DNA of 64,000 bases from Marasmius tenuissimus. Its lineage: Eukaryota; Basidiomycota; Agaricomycetes; Agaricales; Marasmiaceae. This document shows positions 30,618 to 42,289 of the stretch, one piece after another. Each line of letters starts with the position of its first letter. Position 1 is the first letter of the stretch. The stretch spans positions 992,001 to 1,056,000 of the forward strand of contig JAQOTA010000054.1 in NCBI GenBank assembly GCA_029532415.1, in the 5' to 3' direction. The position numbers and the translations under genes are program-made. The notes beneath the pieces are model-generated. The model made no database searches. It was given only the letters and a program-made list of their open reading frames with translations, and was not told the DNA's origin.

Positions 30618-32891
30618 TGTACATGGACAAATCTGCAAAAATGTCGTCAGGCACATCAGTGACAGTAGTAGATCCGTGTTTCCGTATTTCAACTCTGGCT
30701 CTGAATGAGTGTCAAGTTGTAATTCACTTACATTCAACCGTGTGAGCCCGTCAAAGGTTTCGCAAATGTGTATCAGCGGCGTTCGTTCTCCGTAGTATTC
30801 AAGGCTTCCGCCTGCTTCCACGCGTTGACAGGGGTTCACCCGTGTTTCGACTGGTCCAGGTTGGCACCGTCAATTGCATCACCCCTCGCATCCTGTGAAG
30901 AGAGTCAGCGAGGTCTCAAGTCGGAGTAAAGCATGGGGTTTGGAAGCCGAGAACGTAAGGCCAAGGAACGCCGAAACATTGGGGGGAGATTACACGGAAA
31001 CTTACCTCAGCAGAACATCTGGACAGCTCGTCTTCTCCACTTCATAATCACATGCGCACTCCTTAGTCCGAGATGTCATCACCGAAAATAGATCTTCGTT
31101 GTGAGCAGGCGACAAGAACGGGCTCCCGCGTTTGTAAAGGTTAAACACGAAAGTTTGTTCAAAATTCTACATCGACAACGATTTAGAAGGGAAACATGCG
31201 TAAAGATGTACGTCGTGGGGCGGCAAGGACAGTTGAATATCGAATGAACGGTCCATGTAAGGAGGTATGGGTGCAGGTCGAAGTGATGGATCTGGATCTG
31301 ATGGGTGCCATTCGGTCTATGTATGCTTGAAACAGCGCAGAGAAACTCACCCGAACAGAGTTGACAAGAACTGCCACATCTACCGACTCCACGTAACTCG
31401 CCACCTACCCCTCCCCTTCAATCACATCCAGCGCGTAACACAAAAGCCTGAGTCTCCTAGAACCGATAGTCGCTATTTCGCTTCGGTGATAGATGGCCTG
31501 TCATACATGTAGTTTGAGAATGTCATTTTAGTGGCGCAAACGACGAGGAAAAACCGTCCCGGTGGTTGAAGGTGAAAGATATGATCGGCGGATTGTTTAT
31601 TCCGGCCGTAGACAACGTCTCGGGACGGATACTCCCATCCAGTTTCTGGCCGTGACCTTTTCTTGTGTTAGTCCTACACCCTGTGAACAGCAATATGAGC
31701 GACAAGAAAACGAAAAGTGATGTATGGTGACGGAGACCAATGTAAGCATACTTTCCGATCTTGTCGCCTGCTCTACCTCCATATACACTCTTCTGCACCC
31801 AGAGGGCGAAATGACTCGACATCTACCGTAAATTGTTCCGTATGCGCATTTACAGGCGAATGTTCGAATAGCTTGCGTGATAGATGTGTCGAGCCGGTAA
31901 TGAAAGAGCTTTAATTGAGGAGGCGATCAGAAAGTGTGGTCAGAGATGAGACGAGAGGGGTTGACAGACCTAAGCCTTCATATTCATCGTCACCCCTCCC
32001 TACCAACAAGGTGTCGTTGAAGGAAACAGCACCGGGTACTCAAGCAGTTTTCCAGAGGATCGAGTTGTTGTGGCCGTCTCAGTAACAGCAAAATACATGC
32101 CTATGGGGCCGTCGTGTGTGTAAGTGGATGTGCTGGTGACCAGTGAGATGGCATCGATGATATGAGCGATGAGGATGATAAGATATTTTCTTGGTGTGGG
32201 TTTTTTGATTGCCCAAGATGTCGATGGACACTAGATACGCCTCGAGGTCTTGTTTTGACGGGGATTCGCGTCGTAAACGCTGTTGAAAAGAATGTAAGTA
32301 AGTGACAAATGGACAAAATGAACATGAAGATGGGGAAACGGTGAGGAGAATAGGTGGAAAGCATCCAATCTTGCCCAACCCGATCCTGAGACAGTTGATG
32401 CCATTCCTACGTACATAGCACTCTTTCCAAGATATGCGATGAGGTAAATGAAATGGGCTCTCGACAGATAAAAGACGCGAAAGGTCAGGGTATACGTTGG
32501 GAACGACACGAACCGGAGTCGGTGCCAACAAGTGTTCCTCCAAAGACAGAAGACGCATCGAAAACCAGAATAGGAGTGGTTTAGGTGGGAACTACACATT
32601 CGCTTGATTCTTATGCTCGTGAGATATGGATAAAGAACCCGAATGGGGCGGATAGACGGCGTAGTGGTGGTTTGGGTGAGAGTTTTGGCACGGGCGCTAA
32701 GTAGTGACTCGGCTATTCCCCGGACGCCTCTCGAGATCTCAGTCGCTCCAAACGGCATCGACTACCAGTTCTTCATCAACATCTCTCTGCTTCCAGCTCT
32801 GAGCTATGCGCCCACCAATGCCCTCAAGCAACTCCCCAAATAATCATTAAATATAGGGCCGTAAAAAATCTACATCGCTCGTGATCAGGCT
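30618..32891. other. Intergenic; contains copy 1 of a short dispersed segment
   Basis: No supported gene. A minus-strand segment at about 32270-32700 resembles one at about 37230-37513. Both read TVSGSGWAR / KVSGSGWAK and, farther on, LRRE-like residues. Both have AGTTYTGGCACGGGCGCTAA at the plus-strand right edge (32681-32700 and 37494-37513). It could be a decayed small gene or its promoter. Without a convincing splice model I do not call a CDS. Confidence 0.35.
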
Positions 32892-32942
32892 TCAGAAACA
32901 TTGCCGGCTAACCTTGCTAATGTTGCGATCCCGAATCTCAAT
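32892..32942 (-). pseudogene. Relic of a ricin-B lectin last exon
   Basis: Fifty-one bases, the exact length of exon 5 in the intact gene at 27114, preceded on the minus strand by an acceptor TTTTGTAG and ending in TGA. It reads IEIRDRNISKVSRQCF against IEIWDCDSSKVSQHWF. The Trp and Cys of the QxW motif are gone, and no upstream lectin exons are found beyond it. It abuts the tannase relic at 33001. Confidence 0.75.
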
Positions 32943-33000
32943 CTACAAAAGCCAGGTCGTGAGCTCTTAGTCTGCGGACATTGGAAATTTAATGACCCTG

Positions 33001-33243
33001 CGCTTGTTCAGAATCTCGGGGATGGGCCATTGTACTGGAGGCCTGGAGGGTGTGAGGTCGGGGCGACTGGGGGCTCGGCGCCGTCGCTGGATGCGGATAC
33101 GAATGTGCTGATGGCAATGGAGGAATGCACCAGAGACTGTCGAGGGCGTGAAACATGTCGGTATCTGACGTCCGTCCAGTAACACCTATGATGGTGTTGG
33201 CGACCCGTACAAACCGAAGAGCTGGCGGTGCGAGATGGTTTAA
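33001..33243 (+). pseudogene. Truncated tannase relic (3' end only)
   Basis: Matches the last part of the intact tannase (61210-61509). The FRISGMGHC region is recognisable, then the segment before DAD.NVL, NTYDGVG, and SWRCEM followed by TAA at 33241. The reading frame is broken and the His of the catalytic triad region is altered (GGGCCAT). Similarity continues through the 3' flank to about 33360. The 5' two thirds of the gene are missing. Confidence 0.8.
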
Positions 33244-35700
33244 ATGTCGGATGAAGTTGTCCATATGGAACAGGACCGTCCTGTCGAGGTGTATTCTCGT
33301 CAACATGTACATACTCAAATACATACCTTCCACTAAATGGCGTCCACGATAGTGACAATAAACCGCAGCCAGAAAATAGAGTACCGCGATCCCTGTCTTC
33401 CTGGTCGGCGGGCATGCTGAAGCAAATTCGGAATTGTCGTGTGGAGTCCCATCCTATGTACCAGCAACCAGCTTCGGTCCTGACGACCTGCCTTTCTTGG
33501 TTTGCTACGCACGATCGGAAGAAGAACCTTCAACTACCATTGCCGGTAAGGTCTGAAATTACACGTATTTTGATTCATCGGATATATCTCTAAAGATTGT
33601 CCGCATCCATGTCCACATCTGACGATGACGAAGAGATACAATCTCGACGCCTGTCTACAAACTCGGAATCTACATCCATCGGGGTGTCCTCAAATCCTTT
33701 CGCCGGATCTTTGAACGTTTCAGTACCTTGGCTGTGAAGAAAGGGCAAGGGAGAACGCTTTACCTTTGCTTTCATAATGCGACCCCGCCAGATCATCGAA
33801 GCGACATTCATCTTGCGGGATCGCCTCAAGGATTGGAAAACCCAACGATTCTGCATAGTCTGTTGTGGTATAATCAAACCCCTTGGCGTTCTGCCACTGT
33901 TCCATGAAGTCATACGCTACAGCATCCCAATATGCATATCTCACGCAAACCTCACTGATGAAGGAAGGCAGTCCGAGTGAGATACGCTCTTCTTCGGTAA
34001 TGGCTGACCCTCCTTCAGAATCGTAAGAATAGTAGTAGAGATTTTCTCCACGAAGCCAAGTATCGAGGTCGGGAGCGCTATTAGGCAGTCGAGGTGGTGG
34101 CAAGATGAATAGATAGCACGGTGGACCAAGAGCGTGGTCCCAGTCATTGTCTTTGACTCCAAATCTTTCATCATCACAAGAGAGTTGTAGCTCGATCGTG
34201 TCGATGATAGCTATTGAGTAGGTGAAAAGTCTACCTACAAATGACAGTGAAAAATGGCAGAGATACGCACAGTAGAATGACCATTCTTCTCGAGGAGCCC
34301 TCAAACGGCTGAAGATACACCCAGCTTGTGTCAGCCATTGCTCGTAGTAGCAAGTGCTATTCCATTTGCACTCCTCTCGAAACGTGAATCCTAGAAGACT
34401 GAACGGCCGTTTGCATAGGAAGCTAGATCAGGCACTGTTAACATCTGAGGGGGACGTATCTACTTTCCAGAGCAACGCACCGTATTCCTCCTTTATCCGT
34501 TGTTATGCAATCCCATGAATCTATGAGATGATAATTCTGGCGATGGGTAGGAGTTTGGAGAACATGTCTTGAAAAGCCCTCCTGATCAGTCCATTCTTTT
34601 TTCATGGAGTGTCCTTTCCAGAGATATAGTCCACGATGGGTAGGTCCACTTCCGCAGCGTGCAGTGGCTCTAGATACTGTCCGCACTGCCGATCCTTCTG
34701 GGAAATTGTGTACTATGTAATCGAGGAAGGTCACATCATTACACACATCAAGTAGTGAAAGAGATTTGAAGCGACCATCTCTAGGCCATGGGTATTCCAC
34801 GTAACTTCGGTCGACGAGGGACGGATGCAGGGGATTGCAATTGGGGACAAACTCGAGGTGAGGCCCAGGCGGCCCAAAACAGAGGACCCCTGTGTCCGGG
34901 CGGATCCACAAGAAGTGGGTAAAGTCCCACTTTTTCTCTGACGTCGAAATTATCCAAGTTCGGAGCTCATAAGAGACACCATCAAGAAGGCCGCCCTGAT
35001 TATATGAAAGTTTTAATGTCGCATACCAGTATCATAGTAGCTGATGAAGGACGGGCGCACCCAGTTGACTTGAAAGTTGAGGTAACACTGTGCGTGAAGG
35101 GAATTACGGTTGTGCATTAAAAAATGTTTAACCGAAACGAGCTCTGGAGGGCATTGGGGAATGTCATCGTATACTCTGAGGTTGGGCCGCCCACCTTCAT
35201 GGAATATGATAGTGGGAATATCGAAATCGTTAAAAGCTCGGAGCTGCGGCACGATTGGAGATCTGCGTCGAGTTGAATGAGGAATGTCCTCGTCGAACTT
35301 TCGGAGTAAATCACCTACCGTTGCCGAGAAAAAAGGATACAATCCTTCTTGAAAAACTGAAATGGGATTGTTAATGTTAAAAATTAGCGAAACTCACACG
35401 AACAGACCATTTAGGGCGTACCTTGTGTGCATCTCGACCGGTGTATCTGATAGTCAGCAGTGGAAGAGACTGCTTTCTTCCCCTGACAATCAATGCGGTC
35501 TCAACGACCCGTTCTGCCTCAGGAGGATCCTCCCTCAAATTCGCTATTATGCGCCTTCTCCATGAACTCACTACTGGTTCGCGACAGAGGGTTTCAAGGA
35601 TTTTGATTCTTCCTAGGGGGATCCGTTCGTACTGTCGCCGTCCGCGCATGAGTCAGTTACAGGCCGAATTCGCAGCGTATCGTCCAACACACCTCCTGAT
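33001..35700. repeat. Segmental duplication, copy 1 (partner 61210-64000)
   Basis: The order tannase 3' end (+), 3' flank, then family gene (-) is the same as at 61210-64000, in the same orientation. Shared non-coding sequence between the two genes (for example ACATCTGACGA and CTACATCCATCGGGRTGTCCTC) shows a block duplication rather than independent insertions. Divergence is substantial, so the copy is old. Confidence 0.8.
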
Positions 35701-35869
35701 ACAGCATCTCTTTCCACTCCTCCCCTGGTCGGAACCGAATCAAGTTGCGTTCAATAAAACGCTCAAAGTGCAGATCGTGGCTGTTATAGTTATTGATTTG
35801 GTTGCCATGAACGGCACTGAAGTTTCCTCCCGTAATGTTCATGCCACCTGCACAGTGAAACGTCGACAT
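33590..35869 (-). CDS. Family gene B: protein of unknown function with GGxFSxVHGNQ N-terminus
   Basis: Exon 1 35869-35693 (59 codons: NITGGNFSAVHGNQINNY, then RPGEEWKEMLYQE). Exon 2 35631-35422 (YERIPLGRIKIL to YTGRDAHK). Exon 3 35356-35319. Exon 4 35262-35061 (VPQLRAFNDFDIPTIIFHEGG). Exon 5 from 34995 (ELRTWI, FLWIRPDTGVLCFGPPGPHLE, THRGLYLWKGH). Later exons carry RLRAPREEWSFY, CYLFILPPPRLP and YDFMEQWQNAKGFDYTTTDYAESLG. An acidic tail DVDMDADNL ends at 33590. The junction near 34440 is uncertain: no GT-AG pair preserves the frame cleanly, so it may carry a lesion. No domain is recognised and no signal peptide or TM is seen, so it is probably intracellular. Copies A and C share all blocks. 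Confidence 0.7.
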
Positions 35870-37803
35870 GGCTGGTGGGGTGGTGGTGGTGTGGGTGCAA
35901 GTCGAGAAAGTGCTGTTCGTGGGACGTTTTGCTCCGCTCGAAGGTCATATGTTCGATAGGATACCGTACAGCCAGGGCATCACAGTGATAGCCGTGTAAT
36001 CTCCATCCGATTTTCTGAACTGGGGACGTGCCGAGGCTCAGACTGCTCGAACCAAAGCAAAACGGGTCTGAGGTGAGACGCCGAGTTTCCACTTCCAGGC
36101 TCCAAGAAATTGGATGTTTTTTCCTTCTTGACGTTCAGCAGTAGCAATGGCAAGCTGTTGGCAGCAAGGGCCGGTACTCCAGAGTTTACTAAGGACTGGG
36201 ACGGGACTATCGCACTACGTTTCAGTTTGGATAACAGAAACAGCTATCATGGTCTTAGTACGTCGTGCTTGTTGAGGTAGCGCGTGAATAACGAGAGTTT
36301 AGTCAACGAGCCGAATCGTTGGCCAGGGAGTGGTATCAATGGGCATCAAAGGTTCCTCGTTGTCGAGGCACACGAAGGAATGGTACGGTTCACGTATCTT
36401 GATGGCGACTGGTGCTGGTGGCTATAGAGAGAGAGAATGCGTGTAGGAATAAAGAGAACTATCGGTCCATGGGAAATGACATGCTCAACGCGCGAAGAAG
36501 GTCCGAGCCGGAGTAATGCGTCGATTCTAAGCAATGATTGACGATGTCCATGGATTACAACCTCGAAGGTTCAAAGCTTTTAACGTCGACGTCTACATCC
36601 TATCTGACGATTGATTCCACACGTTCATCATCTGCTTTCTCCTTCTCGACACTGCAACTCCTTAAACACCCTCGCTAGACACACAACGGCAGCGGACTAC
36701 CCGCACCGGTGGTGTATCCTTTTCCGATTGTGACACCAGACATGATTTGAAGGTTGGGAACGATCCAGATTCCAGATGACGTCCTTGATGTGAAGAAGGG
36801 GAGTTCGTATGTGACGAACTTGATACGAGATGAAACGGAGGTTGAGTGTGTAGTATTGGGAAGAGACCCGTTGGGAGCCATTTAAACGCGATTGACAATG
36901 ATAACGAGGGATGTATCGAGGACTATCGGCCTAAAATCTCAAGAGGTTGGTCAAAAGCTCAAGAAATGACTGACGTGTAGCATACGCACATGAATTCGCA
37001 AAATAAGTCCTCCCAAAGACAATGTTGAACCCGTAATCCGGCTTGAGCTTGAACGTTGGTTCTACTTATGTATGGCATGCCCTTCAAAAGATTCCAAGCG
37101 AGCTCGTCGGCGTCGGGAAGGATTTCCCATTGAGGCTGTCGAATATGTAGGCGAGGTCACGGGTTTTACGACGAGCTTTGAAGAGGGTTAGGTGGAGAAA
37201 GTTCCAGCCTGAAAGAGCCTCGATTTTTTTTTTAACATCTCTTCGCGTCGTTTCAGTCGTACAGTCTATGAAGAGAACATCAGTTTCGAACCGACGAAAG
37301 AAATATGGCGTAGGAAATAGTGAATTTGACTGGCAAACGTACTTTTCAGTTTTTGCCCAGCCCGATCCTGAGACCTTGATATTCCCATATAACGCTCTCT
37401 CCAAAATATTCTTTATCCCGGAATACAGATAAAATAACCGGATGGGTTTGAACTTTGAAGGCAGGTAGAAGGTGTGGTCATGGTTCCGGCGAGAGTTCTG
37501 GCACGGGCGCTAAGCAACAGCCCGGATATTTAATAAACTCCTCCTCCTCCCGGTCGCCGGGACAGTCTCAAGATTCTGGTCTCTCAACGGCAACGACAGC
37601 TACCAGCCCTTCAGCGCTCAGTCCTCATATATCCACCCACAAATAACTTCAACTCGCAAGATAATCATGAAATTATGAGCCTGTTAACAAATCCACATAC
37701 TTTACACGCTCAAGCCTGGAATCTCGATGGGTACACAACCCCACCACCACTCCATCCGACACCGTCCTGAGCCTCCGAAGTCTCATCCCAATATCTCAGT
37801 TCC
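35870..37803. other. Intergenic; contains copy 2 of the short dispersed segment
   Basis: Holds the promoter of family gene B. A minus-strand segment at about 37230-37513 resembles 32270-32700 (see there), and its right edge (37449-37513) also resembles 55366-55425. Open frames at 36675-36881 and 37084-37404 (minus) have no recognised domain. I cannot make a convincing gene of them. Confidence 0.35.
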
Positions 37804-38745
37804 TCACGAAATAACCTTCAAAAAAGCCGTAACCGACACATCAACACCCAATCTCTTACACAATCCCACAAACGGAGCGAGCTTCACCGCAAACGCCGCT
37901 GCCAACCCTCCTCCGAGCTGATAACAGACTTGAATGAACGCAGAGAGGCTGACGCAGAGTGACGCGAGGATCTTAATGGTTGCGTCTAACTCGACTTGGG
38001 CAGTGATGCCGAGGACGACTTGGATGCAGGCGACAGTGGACTGGAGGGAGGAGAAAGGTCAATTTCGGTTGCCTGGAAAACGGAGTAGTAAAGAAACTCA
38101 CAGTAACCAAGCCAACGAGCAACCGGTCCAGATCGTCGATGGAAATAGCCACGTTCAAGTCGACCTCGGCATCAATATATGTCTTGACCTGAGCCGTAGC
38201 ACCATCGATGATATAGATAATATCACCGACGATGTACTCGATATCCTCGGCTTTGCACTCCTTCATCGCGTCTGAAGAAAGTGTGTGTCAGCTCCAACCT
38301 ACCGGGAGTAAGAGAGAAGAGAAAATACTTACAAATGCTCTCAAGCATCGGCGAAACCCTCTCCTGCACCTCCTCAATAATAACAGGAACTCCCCCACCA
38401 CACGCTACACCACGCCGTTGGTGAACCTTCCCGACCACACGCTCAGGTTGAAGTTGCCTTCCAGCGCGAGTCTTGCCAGGTACGGGTGTAGGAGTAGTAG
38501 CCCCACGTTTGTCGTTCGTCTTCGTGCCAGGAGTTTTCCCCGCTATCTCAGGTGAAGGCGGAAGAATCCCACGTTTGACGGGGATAGTGGTGGGTAACTC
38601 CCTCCCGAACATATCAACGTGAGCGGGGTTGTGCCAGTACGAAGGCTCAGCACGTTTTCCGCCAACCGTCCTAGGATTGATGTCTCGCCGGGTGACAGCC
38701 TGGATGTTATCCCGTGGACCATGCGTTGCTTCAGCACGCTTTACG
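37804..38745 (-). pseudogene. 3' part of a secreted repeat protein gene with kexin-like sites, split by a transposon
   Basis: Continues from 53565 after removal of the transposon. Coding starts at 38745 with VKRAEATHGPRDNIQ, then VTRRDINPRTVGGKRAEP, SYWHNPAHVDMFG, further KR and RR sites (VKRGIL, NDKRGA, HQRRGV) and EEVQERVSPMLESI. Introns at 38330-38272 and 38101-38041 lead to two exons encoding hydrophobic helices with spaced Cys (IEYIVGDIIYIIDG, VACIQVVLGI, FVGLCKRLGVDVSV), stop at 37804. KR/RR sites are cleaved by Kex2-type proteases in secreted fungal precursors, so release of short peptides is possible. The C-terminal domain is of unknown function. No lesion other than the insertion is seen. 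Confidence 0.72.
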
Positions 38746-38783
38746 CATCAGGAAAAAGGGTCCTGGCGCTGGGATAACCTCGG
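38746..38783 (+). repeat. Left terminal inverted repeat of the large DNA transposon
   Basis: Pairs with 53527-53564. The common core is TGGCGCTGGG followed by AACCT. The following 280 bp contain GGTTACCCCAGG, CCCAGGTTGTCCC and CCTGGGACAACCT, variants of one motif likely bound by the transposase. Confidence 0.78.
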
Positions 38784-39409
38784 TGCTCTAGGTTGCCATA
38801 GAGATGAAAAGTAGCCAAGTCAGTCCGGTTACCCCAGGATATAGGTTCCGGTGTCCCTGAGCCCAGGTTGTCCCGGGACCGACCTGAGCCAACCTCGCGC
38901 GTCTTTTTGAAGGCCACAAGTCAGACGTAAGTCCGCCCAGGATCCCGGAATTCCGATGAAAACAGCTGTGAACAAGCTGGTGAGTCGCGACGTTTGTAAC
39001 CTGGGACAACCTCGACTCACCTCTAGCAGCTTGGGCACAACTTTCGACTGACTCGTCGTTCACTCAGGCCAACTCAACTCTCTTGTGGGCTGTATTTTTT
39101 CAGTTATAGGTCGTCCCGCGTATCACTCAGGACCACCCTATGCTTTTGCATTCCTCACACATTCATGCATTGTTTTCGAAAGAAGAAAGATGTTCGATTG
39201 GGCACGGAAACTATTTTAATTGATATACATTGATTTTTGAATGAAAGGAATCTATTCAGACTGGATCCACGTCAGTAGAGTCAGATAAAGAAACCAATGA
39301 GACGTACACTTATTTGGGTGGTTTTTGAATGAAACAACTATTTTGAGACTGGAAACGAGTCAGCAGAATCGCAGATAATAACACACTGAGACATACTTCT
39401 TTGGGCCAT

Positions 39410-42289
39410 TCAGGTGGCAGCGGCAGCAGCGTCTGCGGCAGCTGGAACTGGGTTAGCAGGTGCACCTGGTGCAGGGGTTGGAAGAGCTGTCTGGTCTGTC
39501 CCTTGCATTGAAGGAGTACCCGTAGCCTTCTCCCCCGGACCTGCAGGCCCCTCCGTCTGAGGAGAAATGTTAGCTCCTGAAGCGGAGGCAGTCCCTGCAG
39601 AGGCAGACTGTGCATTTGGAGTCACGCAGCCAGGAAACTCCTCCTCCCACTTGGCCATGGCCTCCAAGCCCTCAAAGTCGATTCCAGACATTTCGTCCAT
39701 TGCTTCTTCCAAGAGGAACACCTTGTTTGTCTGCTCTCTAGAATGAACATATTGTCAGCCTCTATGTTGGATAAAGCAGACAGATCTTACATGGAGGTAT
39801 GGAAGACACACTTGCTCAGGTTCCGAGTGTACGTGGGGGCTTTTGCTTCCAGTGCATTCCAAGCCTCAAGATGAACTTGGTATCTAAAAAAGACGTGAGG
39901 AAAACAACCTGGTGTGTGGTCACAGATCATACTGTGCTTTTGATCCATCTCTGAATTCCGTCTTCGTCTCCACACCACTCTTCCACTGTAAAAGGGCGTG
40001 TTTGATCTGGAAGATGTTGAGAATTTGCTGAACAGAGGCTGAAATGACTGACCGCTGTAGACAGTAGGGCAAAGATAGTGTCAAGAACGAGGCCAGTGAC
40101 TAGGAAAACCCCTCAGGCCACCAACAGGGTCAAGAGTGTGAAGGTAAGAGGATAGATTTGAGTAGAGCAAGTGTAAGATAGTACATGCTGGAAACAAGCA
40201 CTATGAGACAAAGTTGTCAGACTGGAGAACTATCTAGAAGTGTCCATGATTAAATATGACAGAGCCAAGCTGTAGAGGTATCATGGGAACGAAGATAAAA
40301 GAGGAAAAATGAAAGAACAAGTGATAAGAATCAGGGGATACATGTGGAAACATTGTCATGATGGAAACCATATGGTATGCCGGGAAAATATCTGGGAACA
40401 ATGTGGAACACCAGGTAGTACCAGGTAATGATATGGGGGCCAGAATGTGATGGTGAGAACATGTTGCCATGGGAAATAAAGAGAAGAACATGAGGAAAAA
40501 GTACCTGGGGACCAAGGGAAGGGAAAACAGTAGGTGGATTTGTAACAGATAGGCCCAGGAATACTTTGGGTGCGTGTCAGTGCTTTGAACACTGCAGCGT
40601 CCGCCTTTCCTCTGGAAAAGAATATCTGTTGGATTAACACTCTGTAGATGTCATTTTGATACGGTTTGTCTCGAGCACATGTCTCCTTCTGCTCAACGCA
40701 AACATCAGACCAGCAACAATCAAAAGGTGCCTGACATACCTGAATGTTCAACGACCCAAACTTGAAAGTACCCTGATTCGTCAACCAGGCCACTTTCTTG
40801 GCGATGGTCTTCGCATCGTTGGAACCGGGGATGCCGTAGTGTCCACCAATGGCATTGCGAGCCTTGGTGGTGAGGTTGTTCATGAAGCCACTCCTCTTGT
40901 ACACGGCCTGAATCAAAAGTAAGGTATTAGCATGGTTCATCCTCTGGCTGAGCTCTTACATATGTGGTGAACAACTTCTTCAGTTCGCTGTCCACGAAGT
41001 TCCTCTCAATTGTCACCATCATCTCCTTGTCACCTCCGTTTTGCGACACGGCCAACTCTGCCAAGGTTCAGATCCAGGTGTACTTTTTGAGCGAGCGAGT
41101 CAAGGGGTGGATAAGTGTTCTCGAGAGCGATGTCCTTGCACACTTCAGAGCATGTCAGGTTGACAACTCTCTGCGTCCTGGGAGTGAAGTGTGTGAGGTT
41201 GATCTTGTGGGAAGGTTTTTCGTTGCGGTCCAGCTAATGAAACGAAGGTAAGCTTATGGGCAACCTTAGGTCATAAGAAATTCTCTTACACGACCAGGTC
41301 CCCGGGAAGGGAGGGCAACAGGCACCAAGCTCTGAACTGGTGTCTGGTTGACACACTTGTTGCCTTTAGAGGTGGCATGTGAGGGTGTGGAAGGCATGAC
41401 AGGCCCCGAGGAGGATGACTGCCCTTTCTCTGGCTCAACCTCCTCAATCTGTGCAAGGGTCAATTGAATGCTGGGTATGATTGAATGACGCAGAACTACT
41501 TACGCCATTTGTGGCACGAACATCATCCTTCAACCCTTCCCAAGCCTCGAGGTATTGTGCGTCAATCCATTTGACTTTACAGACAGCAGAGGTGACTTAC
41601 ATTGGTCAATTGCTCAAAGGAGAGATTGGCTATCGCCACCTCGTCCATGGCGTTCAGAGGTTCGGGATCTTCCTCCTCTTCGCCTTCTTCACCGGAAGAA
41701 ACTAGTGTAGAGTATATCGTGAAAACCAGCTGAATCGCAGTGGAGGACAGACCAGCTCACCTTTGGCTCCATTCTCATCATCCTCGTCTTCCTCTTCGTT
41801 GCTGTTCGCGTCATCGTCAGAGTTGGAGTCGTGAATCTCGACCCGGGTACCCAGAATATCATCCAGAACATCTTGGTTGTTGTCTTGTTCTTCGTCGTCT
41901 GAAGAAACGACAGCCTGTTTGGCTTTCTTCTTCACTGCAGGCCCTTGCTGAGTGTTCTTGCGTTTTTTACCAGGAGTGGGTGCCGTGTTGGCCTGAGACT
42001 GAGATTCAGCTGCAGCCAGATCTAACATGTGTCCTGCAGAGGAGATAAACCACCTTGAGTGGATGGTAACTCGAAACACCACTTCAAACATACCCGCTTT
42101 CACCTGAGCCATGATGAACTCCAATTGTTCCCTGCTGATAGGAACAAATGGCTTGTTTTGCCTGGCTTTAGGACCTTTTGCTGCACCTTTCTTCTTACCA
42201 GATCACATGTTCGCAACGTTGTTGGGGTCGGCAACCTTGGCAGAAGGCTTTTTGGTGCGTTTTTTGACAGTGGCAGGAGGAGCAGACAT
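39410..42289 (-). pseudogene. DUF6532-like gene of the transposon, probably inactive
   Basis: Read on the minus strand from ATG at 42289: a Lys-rich start (KKRTKKPSAKV), then exons with acidic tracts (DSNSDDDANSNEEEDEDD). Next come TIERNFVDSELKKLFTTY, AVYKRSGFMNNLTTKARNAI, KVAWLTNQGTFKFGSLN, ALLQWKSGVETK and YQVHLEAWNALEAKAP. The tail is Ala/Pro-rich, ending at 39410. The exon series and the closing W-K-x-G / Y-x-x-H-L-x-x-W pattern match what I remember of DUF6532, abundant in Agaricomycetes, function unknown. A TGA at 42205-42203 interrupts the first exon, and the frame near 41090 cannot be joined cleanly. Being inside the TIRs it travels with the element. Confidence 0.62.

Noticed and set aside
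31183..32758. Minus-strand open frames as a gene (SGSGWAR region)
   Set aside because: No splice model keeps a frame through both blocks and no domain is recognised. Reported only as a repeated segment.
36675..37404. Minus-strand open frames as a second copy of that gene
   Set aside because: The frame stops soon after the first plausible acceptor, and the downstream frame has no counterpart in the other copy.
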